From: Lysobacterales bacterium
GTDB lineage: Bacteria > Pseudomonadota > Gammaproteobacteria > Xanthomonadales > SZUA-36
Direction: 5' to 3'
DNA length: 64,000 nucleotides
Assembly: GCA_014238945.1 (NCBI GenBank)
Contig: JABAAB010000051.1
Location: 101,100-165,099, forward strand
How positions within the stretch are numbered: the first letter of the stretch is position 1; the number at the start of each line of letters is the position of its first letter. Positions 48,087 through 57,257 of the stretch are shown here, in pieces. Made by a program: the position numbers and the translations under genes. The notes under the pieces are model-generated. The model did not search any database, was not told the origin of the DNA, and worked only from the letters and a program-made list of their open reading frames with translations.

Positions 48087-48473
48087 ATGAACACACCTGT
48101 CAGGCTGGACAAGTGGCTGTGGGCCGCCCGGTTCTTCAAAACCCGGTCTTACGCCCGTGACGCGGTTGCCGGCGGCAAAGTTCATTTGAATGGAAACCGT
48201 GCCAAGCCCGGCCGATCGCTCAACACAGGTGACGAGCTTCGGATTCAGCGTGGCGAAGAGTTGTACACCATCACCGTGAGCGGACTCTCAACCCGTCGTG
48301 GTCCTGCCAGCGTTGCCCGGACCCTGTATGAGGAATCAGAAGAGAATCGTCTGCAACGTGAAAAATTGATTGAACTGCGCAAATTGGAATTTCAGCAGCG
48401 CCAGGACCGTCAGCGTCGTCCGGACAAACGCCAGAGACGGAAGCTGGTACGCTTCAAGAGCGGGTTTGAATAA
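48087..48473 (+). CDS. hslR: Heat-shock protein 15-like S4-domain RNA-binding protein
   Basis: 128 residues. The S4 domain spans roughly residues 5-65 (VRLDKWLWAARFFKTRSYAR, then GGKVHLNGNRAKPGRSLNTG). The C-terminus is very basic (QRRPDKRQRRKLVRFKSGFE). Hsp15 binds 50S subunits carrying a stalled nascent chain and frees the tRNA for recycling. It follows htpG, matching a heat-shock theme, but a terminator separates the two. I saw no separate sigma-32 site before it. Confidence 0.92.
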   Translation: MNTPVRLDKWLWAARFFKTRSYARDAVAGGKVHLNGNRAKPGRSLNTGDELRIQRGEELYTITVSGLSTRRGPASVARTLYEESEENRLQREKLIELRKLEFQQRQDRQRRPDKRQRRKLVRFKSGFE

Positions 48474-48477
48474 GCTA

Positions 48478-48585
48478 CATCATTCCAGAGTAACCAACGT
48501 CATTCCAGCGTAACCAGCGTCATTCCCGCGTATCCAGCATCATTCCCGCGTAACCAACGTCATTCCCGCGAAAGCGGGAATCTCC
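48478..48585. repeat. 20-bp tandem repeat (4 units) ending in a dRS3-type hairpin
   Basis: Four 20-base units begin at 48478, 48498, 48518 and 48538, each a variant of CGTCATTCCCGCGTAACCAA. The fifth begins alike at 48558 but continues as ATTCCCGCGAAAGCGGGAAT plus CTCC. That last unit is ATTCCC-N8-GGGAAT, the form of Neisseria dRS3. The block lies between the convergent hslR and mutS stops and may also act as a bidirectional transcription barrier. Confidence 0.85.
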
Positions 48586-48596
48586 TATACCCGGGA

Positions 48597-51176
48597 TCAG
48601 CGGTCACTCAGCGCCTTGAGTTTGTAGATCAGGTCCAGGGCTGCTCTTGGGGTCAGTTCATCGGGATCAATTTCTTCGAGTTTGTCAGCTACAGGGTTAT
48701 CCGGTTCCATCTCAGGCTCCGGTTCTGCATAGGTGGTAAACAGTCCCAGTTGGGGATTGTCTTTGTCACCCTGTTCCAGTTTGGACAATTGGAAACGGGC
48801 CTGGCGCAATACATTGGAGGGAATACCGGCAAGCGCGGCGACCTGCAGGCCGTAACTCTGGCTGGCCGGCCCCTCGTTGACCGCGTGCAGGAAAACGATA
48901 CGCTCGCCGTGCTCGACCGCTTTCAAGTGCACATTGTGGACCCCTTCCAGTTGCTCAGGGAGATGGGTCAGTTCGAAATAGTGGGTGGCGAACAATGTGT
49001 AAGCCCTGACCTGGCGAGCGAGGTATTCAGCGACGGCCCAGGCCAGTGCCAGACCATCATAGGTGCTGGTTCCACGACCGATTTCGTCCATCAGAATCAG
49101 TGAGTGTTGACTGGCGCTGTGCAGGATGTTGGCGGTTTCTGTCATTTCCACCATGAAGGTGGAACGTCCCCTGCTGAGATCGTCACCGGCACCAATACGG
49201 GTAAAAATCCTGTCCAGTGGACCGATCACCGCCTTTGTGGCAGGTACCCAGCTACCTGAATAAGCCAGCAGACAGATCAGGGCCGTCTGGCGCATATAGG
49301 TCGATTTGCCACCCATATTCGGTCCGGTAATGATCAGCATTCTGCGTTGCGGATCAAGCTGGCTGTTGTTGGGTGTAAATGCTTCGTCCTGAACGTGTTC
49401 AATGACCGGATGACGACCGTCCCGGATATTTATTCCAGACTCACCGCTGAGTTCTGGACAACAGAAATCCAGTGTCAAGGCACGTTCGGAGAAAGCACAC
49501 AGCACATCCAGCCGGGCGATAGCGGTGGCAATGGCCTGCAGTGGTTCCAGGTCTGCCTGTAAACTCTTGACCAGTTGCTCATAGCAGAACTGTTCCCTGG
49601 CAAGCGCGCGTTCGCGACTGGACAACACCTGGTCCTCGAAGGCCTTGAGTTCCTCGGTGATATAGCGTTCAGCCGCCTTGAGTGTCTGGCGCCGTTTGTA
49701 ATGCAGGGGAACCTTGTCCTGGTGCGCATGGGTGATTTCAATAAAGTAACCGTGCACCCGGTTATAACCGACCTTCAGACCGGCTATTCCAGATTCCTCC
49801 CGTTGTCTCTGCTCATACTCCAACAGGAAATCATTGGCATTTTCTGACAGGTTGCGAAGTTCGTCCAGTTCCTGGTCATAATCATCTGCGATCACTCCGC
49901 CGTTGCGGATCAGGACCGGGGGCTCATCGACCAGGGCAGAAGCCAGTAATTCCAGCAGTCCGGGGTGACATTCAATCGTGTCTCCACAACGTGTCAGTGT
50001 CTCGCGTTTTGACGTGGTCAGGCACTTCTTTATATCGGGCAGCATAGCCAGAGCCTGGCGTAGGGTGGTCAGGTCACGGGGACGGGCAGAACCCAGCGCC
50101 ACCCTGACCAGGATACGCTCGATATCACCCACTCGGCGGAACAGTTCCCTCAATTCATCGTACAGGCGGGTTTCCAACAATGCACCAATACTGCGGTGTC
50201 TTGCTTGCAGACGGCCCCGGTCGCGAATGGGTTCAGCGATCCATCGGCGCAGCAATCGGCCACCCATCGGCGTAACGGTGGTATCCATGATACCGGCGAG
50301 GGTATGTTCGCTGCGGCCCTCTGGGTGATGCAGGAGTTCAAGATTACGTCGTGTGGCGGCGTCGAGATGCAAATCGCTGCTTGGGTTTTCCACCTGGATG
50401 GCACGCAGATGGGGCAGGGCGGTGCGTTGTGTCTCCTGTGCATATTGCAGCAATGCGCCCGCGGCTGATATGGCCGCAGGTTCATCCTCGATGCCAAAGC
50501 CACTCAGGTCCCGGGTGGCGAATTGTTCCGTCAATAAGCGCTGTGATGACTGTTGTTCAAAGTGCCATGGAGCACGTTTCCTCAGCCCGCCTTGAGTGCC
50601 CAGACTGTCCGCCCAGTCCGCATCTTCCGGAACCAGCAGTTCGGTGGGTGTTAAACGCTCCAGTTGGGTCTCCAGATCAACCCGGGTGCTCAGTGCCCGG
50701 ACCAGGAACCGTCCACAGGACAAATCCATCCAGGCCAGTGCCCAGGATTGACCCAGTCGCGAGACGGCGGCCAGCAGGTTGTCCCGATGACCGGACAACA
50801 GGGCTTCGTCGGTGACTGTACCCGGGGTCACAATGCGCACGACTTTTCGCTCCACCAGTCCCTTTCCGGCCTTGGCTTCGCTGACCTGCTCGCAGATGGC
50901 CGCCGATTCACCCTTGCGCAGCAGTTTCACCAGATATCCATCAAGCGCATGATAGGGAATCCCCGCCATCGGTATGGGTGCTCCCCCCGATTCACCCCGA
51001 CTGGTCAGGGTAATGTCCATCAACTTCGCGGCACGGCGCGCATCCTCATAGAAGACCTCGTAGAAATCACCCATTCGGAACAGCAGTAGTGTGTCTGGAT
51101 ATTCTGCTTTAATACGCAGATACTGCCGCATTAGCGGTGTATGGGAAACTTGCTTGGAAATGGCTGGAGATGACAT
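48597..51176 (-). CDS. mutS: DNA mismatch repair protein MutS
   Basis: About 859 residues from ATG 51176; a GTG one codon earlier is possible. The mismatch-contact Phe-x-Glu lies in [14 protein letters not shown], the Walker A in [15 protein letters not shown], and the ABC-type signature region in [14 protein letters not shown], with [20 protein letters not shown] as Walker B. The C-terminus ends in an acidic linker ([20 protein letters not shown]) and a helical tetramerisation segment. It starts repair by recognising mispaired bases. It is divergent from pncC, and the two coding regions are only 85 bases apart. Confidence 0.97.
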   Translation of the reverse strand: MSSPAISKQVSHTPLMRQYLRIKAEYPDTLLLFRMGDFYEVFYEDARRAAKLMDITLTSRGESGGAPIPMAGIPYHALDGYLVKLLRKGESAAICEQVSEAKAGKGLVERKVVRIVTPGTVTDEALLSGHRDNLLAAVSRLGQSWALAWMDLSCGRFLVRALSTRVDLETQLERLTPTELLVPEDADWADSLGTQGGLRKRAPWHFEQQSSQRLLTEQFATRDLSGFGIEDEPAAISAAGALLQYAQETQRTALPHLRAIQVENPSSDLHLDAATRRNLELLHHPEGRSEHTLAGIMDTTVTPMGGRLLRRWIAEPIRDRGRLQARHRSIGALLETRLYDELRELFRRVGDIERILVRVALGSARPRDLTTLRQALAMLPDIKKCLTTSKRETLTRCGDTIECHPGLLELLASALVDEPPVLIRNGGVIADDYDQELDELRNLSENANDFLLEYEQRQREESGIAGLKVGYNRVHGYFIEITHAHQDKVPLHYKRRQTLKAAERYITEELKAFEDQVLSSRERALAREQFCYEQLVKSLQADLEPLQAIATAIARLDVLCAFSERALTLDFCCPELSGESGINIRDGRHPVIEHVQDEAFTPNNSQLDPQRRMLIITGPNMGGKSTYMRQTALICLLAYSGSWVPATKAVIGPLDRIFTRIGAGDDLSRGRSTFMVEMTETANILHSASQHSLILMDEIGRGTSTYDGLALAWAVAEYLARQVRAYTLFATHYFELTHLPEQLEGVHNVHLKAVEHGERIVFLHAVNEGPASQSYGLQVAALAGIPSNVLRQARFQLSKLEQGDKDNPQLGLFTTYAEPEPEMEPDNPVADKLEEIDPDELTPRAALDLIYKLKALSDR

Positions 51177-51261
51177 CACGGAAAGTGTACCGTAGGAATC
51201 TGCGGGTGACTATATCGTACCGTTCAAAGTTTATTACAACGTTCGAAAGTGAGCAGGATCT

Positions 51262-51765
51262 GTGAAAGAATTTGGAATGGACATTGATGGTTTGCTGAAA
51301 CGCGTTGCAGAGCAATTGACTGCCCGAAACTGGCGTATGGCCACCGCGGAATCCTGCACCGGTGGGTGGATTGCAAAATGCTGCACAGATATCGAAGGCA
51401 GTTCGGCCTGGTTCGATCGCGGTCTGATCGCCTACAGCTACCGGGCCAAGGAAGACCTGTTGGGCGTATCGCATGCCGATCTGGTGAAACATGGAGCGGT
51501 CAGTGATGAAATTGCCGGCCAGATGGCCGAGGGCGCCAGGGAACGGTCCGGTGTGGCGGTTACGGTTGCAGCAACAGGTATTGCCGGTCCCGGCGGGGGC
51601 ATGCCTGGTAAACCGGTCGGCCTGGTCCATTTTGGCTGGTGTTTCGGGGAAGGCCCCGCGACTTGTGACAGCAAGGTGTTCTCCGGTGACCGTAACGACG
51701 TACGTCAACAGACGGTCCTGCATGCGCTGCAGGGAATTCTGAAGCAGTTGGAAAAAAGTACCTGA
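51262..51765 (+). CDS. pncC: Nicotinamide-nucleotide amidase (CinA C-terminal domain family)
   Basis: 167 residues, the stand-alone CinA C-terminal domain: NWRMATAESCTGGWIAKCCT, then GSSAWFDRGLIAYSYRAKED and VTVAATGIAGPGGGMPGKPV. The Ser/Thr-rich ATAESCTGG is the catalytic loop. It deamidates NMN to nicotinate mononucleotide in pyridine salvage, the product of DNA-ligase NAD use. The start is GTG 51262 with AGGA upstream; ATG 51277 is a second candidate. The mutS-pncC-recA order is a classical gammaproteobacterial neighbourhood. Confidence 0.93.
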   Translation: MKEFGMDIDGLLKRVAEQLTARNWRMATAESCTGGWIAKCCTDIEGSSAWFDRGLIAYSYRAKEDLLGVSHADLVKHGAVSDEIAGQMAEGARERSGVAVTVAATGIAGPGGGMPGKPVGLVHFGWCFGEGPATCDSKVFSGDRNDVRQQTVLHALQGILKQLEKST

Positions 51766-52031
51766 AGCAACAGAAAGGGTCGCATCAGGGTATCTGCCAG
51801 CATTATCGCGATTTGAGAATGAGCTGTTGCACACTATGGCCGTGGACGTCATTTGAGCAGATTATCGCCGATGATTGTAGGAAGATTACCCGGGGACACA
51901 AACAGGGCTGAAGCCAGCGCAGGCACTGTGTCATAATGCTGCGAAGCAGCGCAAATCAATAGTCATTGACAGACCGGGTCACCGGTCAAAATGCAGATCC
52001 GATTGCGGATCCGATAACAGGAGAGGAACCA

Positions 52032-53054
52032 GTGGACGACAACAGAAAACGGGCGCTTACAGCAGCCTTGTCACAGATTGAAAAACAGTTCGGTAAAGGT
52101 GCCATCATGCGTATGGGTGATGGTAGCTCGATAGGTAACGTGGATGTTGTTTCTTCAGGGTCCCTGGCCCTGGATGTTGCGCTGGGTATCGGTGGATTAC
52201 CCCGGGGAAGGGTCGTGGAAATTTACGGACCCGAGGCCAGTGGTAAGACCACGCTGACCCTGCAGGTGATTGCGGAAGCTCAAAAGGCCGGTGGTACCGC
52301 CGCCTTTGTGGATGCCGAGCATGCGCTGGACCCACAGTACGCGGAGAATCTCGGTGTGAATGTTGAGGATCTGCTGGTTTCACAGCCAGACACGGGCGAA
52401 CAGGCGTTGGAAATCACCGATATGCTGGTGCGCTCCGGTGCGGTGGCCATAGTCGTTGTGGATTCCGTTGCAGCGCTGACACCCAAGGCCGAAATCGAAG
52501 GCGAGATGGGTGACCGGCACGTGGGTCTGCAGGCCCGACTGATGTCACAGGCACTACGCAAACTCACCGCCAATATCAAACGCTCCAACTGCATGGTGAT
52601 ATTCATCAACCAGATCCGTATGAAGATTGGTGTCATGTTCGGTAGCCCGGAGACGACCACCGGTGGCAACGCACTGAAATTTTATTCCTCGGTCCGTCTT
52701 GATATCCGCCGCATTGGTGCAATCAAGAAAGCTGATGAGGTCATAGGTAACCAGACCCGGGTCAAGGTGGTCAAGAACAAGATGGCACCGCCCTTCAAGA
52801 TGGCCGAGTTTGAAATTCTTTATGGCAAGGGCATTTCCAAGCTGGGTGAGTTGATTGATCTTGGTGTCGCCAACGGGCTGGTAGAGAAAGCGGGTGCCTG
52901 GTACAGCTACGGCAGTGACCGCATTGGTCAGGGTAAGGAAAACGCACGCAAATTCCTCTCAGAACACCCCGAAATGGCAACTGAGATCGAAACTACTCTG
53001 CGCTCCAGGTTGTTACCTGAAGCTGAAAGTAGTGACGAGACTGTTGCAGGCTGA
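52032..53054 (+). CDS. recA: Recombinase RecA
   Basis: 340 residues from GTG 52032, which has GAGAGG 6-7 bases upstream and gives the familiar opening [24 protein letters not shown] at 51966 in the same frame would add a 22-residue tail not seen in the family. Walker A is in [16 protein letters not shown] and Walker B in [19 protein letters not shown]-binding loop 2 lies around [15 protein letters not shown]. It forms filaments on single-stranded DNA for recombination and for LexA cleavage. recX follows 61 bases later. Confidence 0.97.
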   Translation: MDDNRKRALTAALSQIEKQFGKGAIMRMGDGSSIGNVDVVSSGSLALDVALGIGGLPRGRVVEIYGPEASGKTTLTLQVIAEAQKAGGTAAFVDAEHALDPQYAENLGVNVEDLLVSQPDTGEQALEITDMLVRSGAVAIVVVDSVAALTPKAEIEGEMGDRHVGLQARLMSQALRKLTANIKRSNCMVIFINQIRMKIGVMFGSPETTTGGNALKFYSSVRLDIRRIGAIKKADEVIGNQTRVKVVKNKMAPPFKMAEFEILYGKGISKLGELIDLGVANGLVEKAGAWYSYGSDRIGQGKENARKFLSEHPEMATEIETTLRSRLLPEAESSDETVAG

Positions 53055-53115
53055 TTCGGATCGAGATCTTCGGGCCTGGACTGCATTGAAGCATCTACAC
53101 TAAACCGGATGCAGT

Positions 53116-53592
53116 ATGCGTGGTAAGTTTGCGCCCGATTTAAGTGAACAGGAACTGCGCGACAGTGCGCTGCGTTTTCTCGGGCACCGTGAATACGGTG
53201 TTGAAGAACTACGACGCAAACTTCTTGGTCGGGGTGCTGAATCCGGGATGGTCGATACCTTGGTCTCGGCACTGGTTGAAGAGGACCTTTTGTCCGACCA
53301 CCGCTACACCGAAATGTATGTCCGCATGCGGATACGTTTGCTTTTTGGTCCATTGAAAATCAAGGGTGAACTCCGCAGTCGTGGCATCGCGGATTCCGTG
53401 ATCGGTCAGTACCTGCCCGCCGATGATCAAAAATGGTTCGAAACGGCCAGTCAATGGGCGGCAAAACGTCAACGGGGTGAATTGGATTTCAAACTCAAGG
53501 GTAAGATCTATCGCAGCCTGGTGAACCGGGGCTTCACCCACGAACAGGCAAACGTCGCTCTCGATAGTTTGAAACCCGAATCACCGGACTGA
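53116..53592 (+). CDS. recX: Regulatory protein RecX
   Basis: 158 residues made of three-helix repeats, beginning SEQELRDSALRFLGHREYGV EEL and with SDHRYTEMYVRMRIRLLFGP and a final NRGFTHEQANVALDSL. RecX limits RecA filament growth and activity. Its place directly behind recA, in the same direction and without a terminator, supports co-expression. Confidence 0.93.
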   Translation: MRGKFAPDLSEQELRDSALRFLGHREYGVEELRRKLLGRGAESGMVDTLVSALVEEDLLSDHRYTEMYVRMRIRLLFGPLKIKGELRSRGIADSVIGQYLPADDQKWFETASQWAAKRQRGELDFKLKGKIYRSLVNRGFTHEQANVALDSLKPESPD

Positions 53593-53671
53593 TTCCTTCA
53601 CGCCCCGTGTTTCTGTAAACTGGTCAAAACGCCCCCATATAACACCGGTCGAGTCCCTGAAGGCGCACAAC

Positions 53672-56314
53672 TTGAAAACAACAGCTGAAATTCGCCAGGC
53701 GTTCCTGGATTTTTTTGCCGCAAACCAGCACGAAGTGGTTGCTTCGAGTTCGCTGGTCCCTGCCGATGATCCGACCCTGCTGTTTACCAACGCTGGTATG
53801 GTCCAGTTCAAGGATGTTTTTCTCGGTGCGGAGCAGCGTACAAATCGACGTGCCACCACATCGCAGAAATGTGTGCGTGCCGGTGGCAAGCACAATGACC
53901 TCGACCAGGTGGGTTATACCGCTCGTCACCACACATTTTTTGAAATGCTGGGTAATTTCAGTTTTGGCGACTACTTTAAGGAAAATGCCATCGGTTTTGC
54001 CTGGAAGCTGTTGACCGATGAATATGGACTGGACCCGGACCGATTGTGGGTGACCGTTTACCACACCGATGATGAAGCTGCCGGGATCTGGAAAAACATC
54101 ATCGGACTTGAGGATGAGAGAATCATTCGTATCGGTGACAAGCCCGGGGGCGCCGAGTTTGAAAGCGACAATTTCTGGGCCATGGGAGATACCGGACCCT
54201 GTGGACCGTGTACGGAAATATTTTATGACCACGGCCCGGTCCATACAGGAGGTTTGCCGGGATCTGAAGATCAGGATGGTGACCGGTATGTGGAAATCTG
54301 GAACCTGGTGTTCATGCAGTTTGACCGTTCGTCAGACGGCGAACTCAGTCCTTTACCCAAACCCTGCGTTGATACCGGCATGGGACTGGAAAGAATTGCA
54401 GCGGTGCTGCAAGGTGTACACAGCAACTACGATACTGACCTGTTCCGGGCGTTGATAGATGCTGCGGCCCAACTGACCCAAACCACCGATAAAAACAACA
54501 AATCCCTGAATGTCATTGCAGACCATATTCGGGCCTGTGCCTTCCTGGTTTCAGACGGTGTGTTGCCTTCAAATGAAGGCCGTGGTTATGTATTAAGACG
54601 AATAATCAGACGTGCAATCAGACACGGTTTTAAACTGGGCCAGAGTAAGCTGTTTTTTGGACAGATGACCGCCTCGCTGGTCGAACAGATGGGCACAGCT
54701 TACCCGTCATTGGAGCAACAACAAGCGCACATAACGGCCACGCTGGAAGAAGAAGAACAGCGTTTTGCACGGACCCTCGACAAAGGTATGGGATTGCTGC
54801 AAAAGGTGATCGACAGAGCCCGGTCTGAACAAGGCGAAATTGATGGTGAAACTGCGTTCACACTTTATGATACCTACGGGTTTCCATTGGATCTGACGCA
54901 GGATATTGCCCGGGAAAATGGTCTGCGGGTAGACACCGGTGGCTTCGATATCGAAATGGAAAAACAACGTGCACGGGGACGTGAGGCGGGTAGTTTTCAG
55001 CACAAGGACAGTATCTCTGCCGACGCCGTCAAGTCATTTCCCGCCACCCGGTTTACCGGATATGACGAGCTTTCTACCGATGATGCGATGGTCGCTGGCA
55101 TTTTGATTGACGGAAAACCCGTGGATCAACTGTCTGAAGGTGAAGGAGCAATATTGGTGCTGGACAAGACACCCTTCTACGCCGAGTCAGGTGGCCAGGT
55201 TGGGGATACGGGCGCAATCAGCACCAACGGCGTCCGTTTTGAAGTTGAAGATACAATCAAACTCGGTGGTACCTTCTTTGGCCATATTGGACGCCTGGCG
55301 AGTGGCCAACTCAAGCCGGGCCAGCGAGTATCCGCGAAGGTTGACGCCGAGAGACGGCAGGCTATCGTAATCCACCATTCCGGCACCCACCTGATGCATC
55401 GTGCACTGCAGGATATTCTTGGCACACACGTTGAGCAGAAAGGTTCACTGGTTGCCCCGGATTACCTGCGTTTTGACTTCTCCCACCCTAAGCAACTCAG
55501 TACGGATGAATTGCAACAAATTGAACGTCACGTCAATGATGCAATCCGTGTCAATCCACCCTCGGTATCGGAGGTCATGAGTTTTGATGATGCTCTAAAG
55601 ACCGGGGCCATGGCCTTGTTCGGTGAGAAATATGGCGACCGGGTTCGTGTGCTGCATTTTGGTGATCTTTCAACTGAACTTTGTGGCGGGACCCATGTGG
55701 CGCGGGTTGGTGAGATCGGGCAATTCAAAATCGTATCCGAGTCTGCCATCGGTTCCGGTGTACGGCGGATCATGGCGGTGGTGGGCAAGGCCGCCGTAGA
55801 CCATGTACAGGCCATGGAAAGACAATTGCAAGCGGTGGCACAGACACTGCACGTGGCACCGGATGCTGTTGCCCAGCGACTGGAGCAGGTCCTGAAACGC
55901 AACCATAAGTTGGAAAAGGACAACACCGTGCTGAAATCCAGCCTGGCCAGTTCCGGCAGTGACGGTCTGCTTGATAATGCCGTGAATGTCAATGGAATAA
56001 AGGTCCTGTGCGCACGTATAGAAGATGCCGATGCAAGTGCTCTCAGGAGCAGTGTCGATCACTTGAAGGACCGTCTCGGTAGCGCTGTTGTGGTGTTATC
56101 CAGCGTAGATGGGGAGAAGATCAGAATCGCTGCCGGTGTCACTAAAGACCTGATGGCTCGGATAAAAGCGGGAAATCTGGTAAACTTTGTTGCAGGTCAG
56201 GTTGGTGGCAAAGGCGGAGGTCGCCCGGATTTTGCCCAGGCAGGAGGTAATCGTCCTGAACTATTGGATGATGCACTATCCTCCGTGTCGGTCTGGGTAG
56301 CTGATCAGATCTGA
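53672..56314 (+). CDS. alaS: Alanine-tRNA ligase
   Basis: 880 residues from a TTG start at 53672, the only start that gives the standard opening KTTAEIRQAFLDFFAANQHE. The catalytic core shows TRHHTFFEMLGNFSFGDYF. The editing domain has the zinc-binding HHSGTHLMH and LCGGTHVAR. The C-terminal oligomerisation (DHHA1-type) domain ends with GQVGGKGGGRPDFAQAGG. It charges tRNA-Ala and hydrolyses mischarged Ser/Gly-tRNA-Ala. csrA follows 97 bases downstream, the normal order in this class. Confidence 0.97.
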   Translation: MKTTAEIRQAFLDFFAANQHEVVASSSLVPADDPTLLFTNAGMVQFKDVFLGAEQRTNRRATTSQKCVRAGGKHNDLDQVGYTARHHTFFEMLGNFSFGDYFKENAIGFAWKLLTDEYGLDPDRLWVTVYHTDDEAAGIWKNIIGLEDERIIRIGDKPGGAEFESDNFWAMGDTGPCGPCTEIFYDHGPVHTGGLPGSEDQDGDRYVEIWNLVFMQFDRSSDGELSPLPKPCVDTGMGLERIAAVLQGVHSNYDTDLFRALIDAAAQLTQTTDKNNKSLNVIADHIRACAFLVSDGVLPSNEGRGYVLRRIIRRAIRHGFKLGQSKLFFGQMTASLVEQMGTAYPSLEQQQAHITATLEEEEQRFARTLDKGMGLLQKVIDRARSEQGEIDGETAFTLYDTYGFPLDLTQDIARENGLRVDTGGFDIEMEKQRARGREAGSFQHKDSISADAVKSFPATRFTGYDELSTDDAMVAGILIDGKPVDQLSEGEGAILVLDKTPFYAESGGQVGDTGAISTNGVRFEVEDTIKLGGTFFGHIGRLASGQLKPGQRVSAKVDAERRQAIVIHHSGTHLMHRALQDILGTHVEQKGSLVAPDYLRFDFSHPKQLSTDELQQIERHVNDAIRVNPPSVSEVMSFDDALKTGAMALFGEKYGDRVRVLHFGDLSTELCGGTHVARVGEIGQFKIVSESAIGSGVRRIMAVVGKAAVDHVQAMERQLQAVAQTLHVAPDAVAQRLEQVLKRNHKLEKDNTVLKSSLASSGSDGLLDNAVNVNGIKVLCARIEDADASALRSSVDHLKDRLGSAVVVLSSVDGEKIRIAAGVTKDLMARIKAGNLVNFVAGQVGGKGGGRPDFAQAGGNRPELLDDALSSVSVWVADQI

Positions 56315-56411
56315 AACTTACAAGGGCACTGTGTGTCTTTGAGAGTACAAATTTAGAACAAAAAAACAGGGATCAGGCAAAAGGAATGCCTGGCGCCAAG
56401 GGAAGGTACTC

Positions 56412-56609
56412 ATGCTGATATTAACAAGACGGGTAGGGGAAAAACTCGTTATCGGTGAGAATGTGATTATCACTGTACTGGGTGTTAAGGGCAACCAGAT
56501 CCGCATCGGCATTGATGCTCCTCCGGAAGTCCAGGTGCACCGCGAAGAAATATTCCAGCGCATACTTAAAGAGCGCGAGGAGTCCAAGGAGATCCAGGGT
56601 AACAAGTAG
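56412..56609 (+). CDS. csrA: Carbon storage regulator CsrA
   Basis: 65 residues: [20 protein letters not shown], then [20 protein letters not shown] and REEIFQRIL, including the RNA-contact residues at both ends of the core (Leu4, Arg6 and Arg44-type positions). It binds GGA motifs in mRNA leaders to control translation. GGGAAGG lies 6 bases before the ATG, itself a GGA context. The tRNA-Ser region follows. Confidence 0.97.
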   Translation: MLILTRRVGEKLVIGENVIITVLGVKGNQIRIGIDAPPEVQVHREEIFQRILKEREESKEIQGNK

Positions 56610-56697
56610 TTCGGTTTAACTCTTTACCCGGATACCATGAACCGGTATGCTTCCGCATCCCGGTTTTCTGCAATGTGAAACCCCGGACAAAATCATG

Positions 56698-56724
56698 ACA
56701 ACGGAGAGGTGGCCGAGTGGCTGA
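56698..56724 (+). pseudogene. 5' fragment of tRNA-Ser (27-nt duplicate)
   Basis: 27 bases are identical to 56861-56887, i.e. five flanking bases plus the first 22 nt of the intact tRNA-Ser (acceptor 5' strand GGAGAGG, D stem and part of the D loop). The anticodon and 3' half are missing, and an unrelated hairpin repeat follows directly. It is a remnant of duplication or integration next to the tRNA. Confidence 0.85.
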
Positions 56725-56860
56725 CTAATTCGCCGGGAGCGAATTAGAACGTCGCAGCATAGCGCAGACGGCCCCGAAGGGGTGAAGGGCAGGATGCCCG
56801 GAGTAACGCGCTTCCATAGGGAGCGCAAAGGACCAGCTATCAACGCAGTGCTGGCTTAGA
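56724..56860. repeat. Hairpin repeat element, copy A
   Basis: Begins with a perfect inverted repeat CTAATTCGC-CGGGA-GCGAATTAG, then a CCCCGAAGGGG hairpin and GGGCA-GGA-TGCCC. It shares the 16-base core TCGCCGGGAGCGAATT and the order core, GCGC-rich part, CCCGAAGGG, GGATG-centred hairpin with copy B at 57061-57150. Lies between the tRNA-Ser fragment and the intact tRNA-Ser. Confidence 0.55.
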
Positions 56861-56865
56861 ACAAC

Positions 56866-56958
56866 GGAGAGGTGGCCGAGTGGCTGAAGGCGCTCCCCTG
56901 CTAAGGGAGTAAGGGTGTAAAAAGCCCTTCGAGGGTTCGAATCCCTCTCTCTCCGCCA
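56866..56958 (+). tRNA. tRNA-Ser(GCT)
   Basis: 93-nt type II tRNA: acceptor GGAGAGG with TCTCTCC (one G:T), discriminator G and CCA encoded; anticodon arm CTCCC-CTGCTAA-GGGAG giving GCT (reads AGC/AGU); long variable arm; T arm GAGGG-TTCGAAT-CCCTC. Confidence 0.97.
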
Positions 56959-56962
56959 TATA

Positions 56963-56994
56963 CAAAAAGGCTTCGCCAAAGGCGGGGCCTTTTT
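56963..56994 (+). terminator. Terminator after tRNA-Ser
   Basis: AAAAAGGC and CGCC pair with GGCG and GCCTTTTT around an AAA loop with a small internal mismatch (TT/GG). It starts five bases after the tRNA CCA end. Confidence 0.85.
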
Positions 56995-57060
56995 GGTATC
57001 TGACAACGATACAGGGTTCGAACACTCGAGTGACGCGAAGCGGCACTGGGTTTGACAAAC

Positions 57061-57150
57061 TCGCCGGGAGCGAATTTCGAATGAGACTGCGCTTGCGCAG
57101 CGAACCCGAAGGGCAAAGTACAGGGATGTACTTTTCCAGGCAGGTGGGTG
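57061..57150. repeat. Hairpin repeat element, copy B
   Basis: Starts with TCGCCGGGAGCGAATT (identical 16 bases in copy A), followed by a GCGCTTGCGC inverted repeat, CCCGAAGGG, and AAGTACA-GGGA-TGTACTT. Same layout as copy A with different stem sequences, as expected of a mobile or compensating hairpin repeat. Located between tRNA-Ser and the fucose gene block. Confidence 0.55.
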
Positions 57151-57257
57151 GCCATGCCGCATGTCGGGCTTGATGGATACCGAGACGTTTTATTAATCTC
57201 TAACATTGTTTAGATGAGAACTCTAATCACGGTGCCCGATAGACTGGCGCAAGGTCT

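Noticed and set aside
48478..48585. Regular 20-bp repeats considered as a CRISPR array
   Set aside because: Units are contiguous without spacers and end in a REP-like palindrome; no cas genes are present.
51966..52031. 22-residue N-terminal extension of RecA from TTG 51966
   Set aside because: GTG 52032 has a strong ribosome binding site and gives the standard MDDNRKRAL opening.
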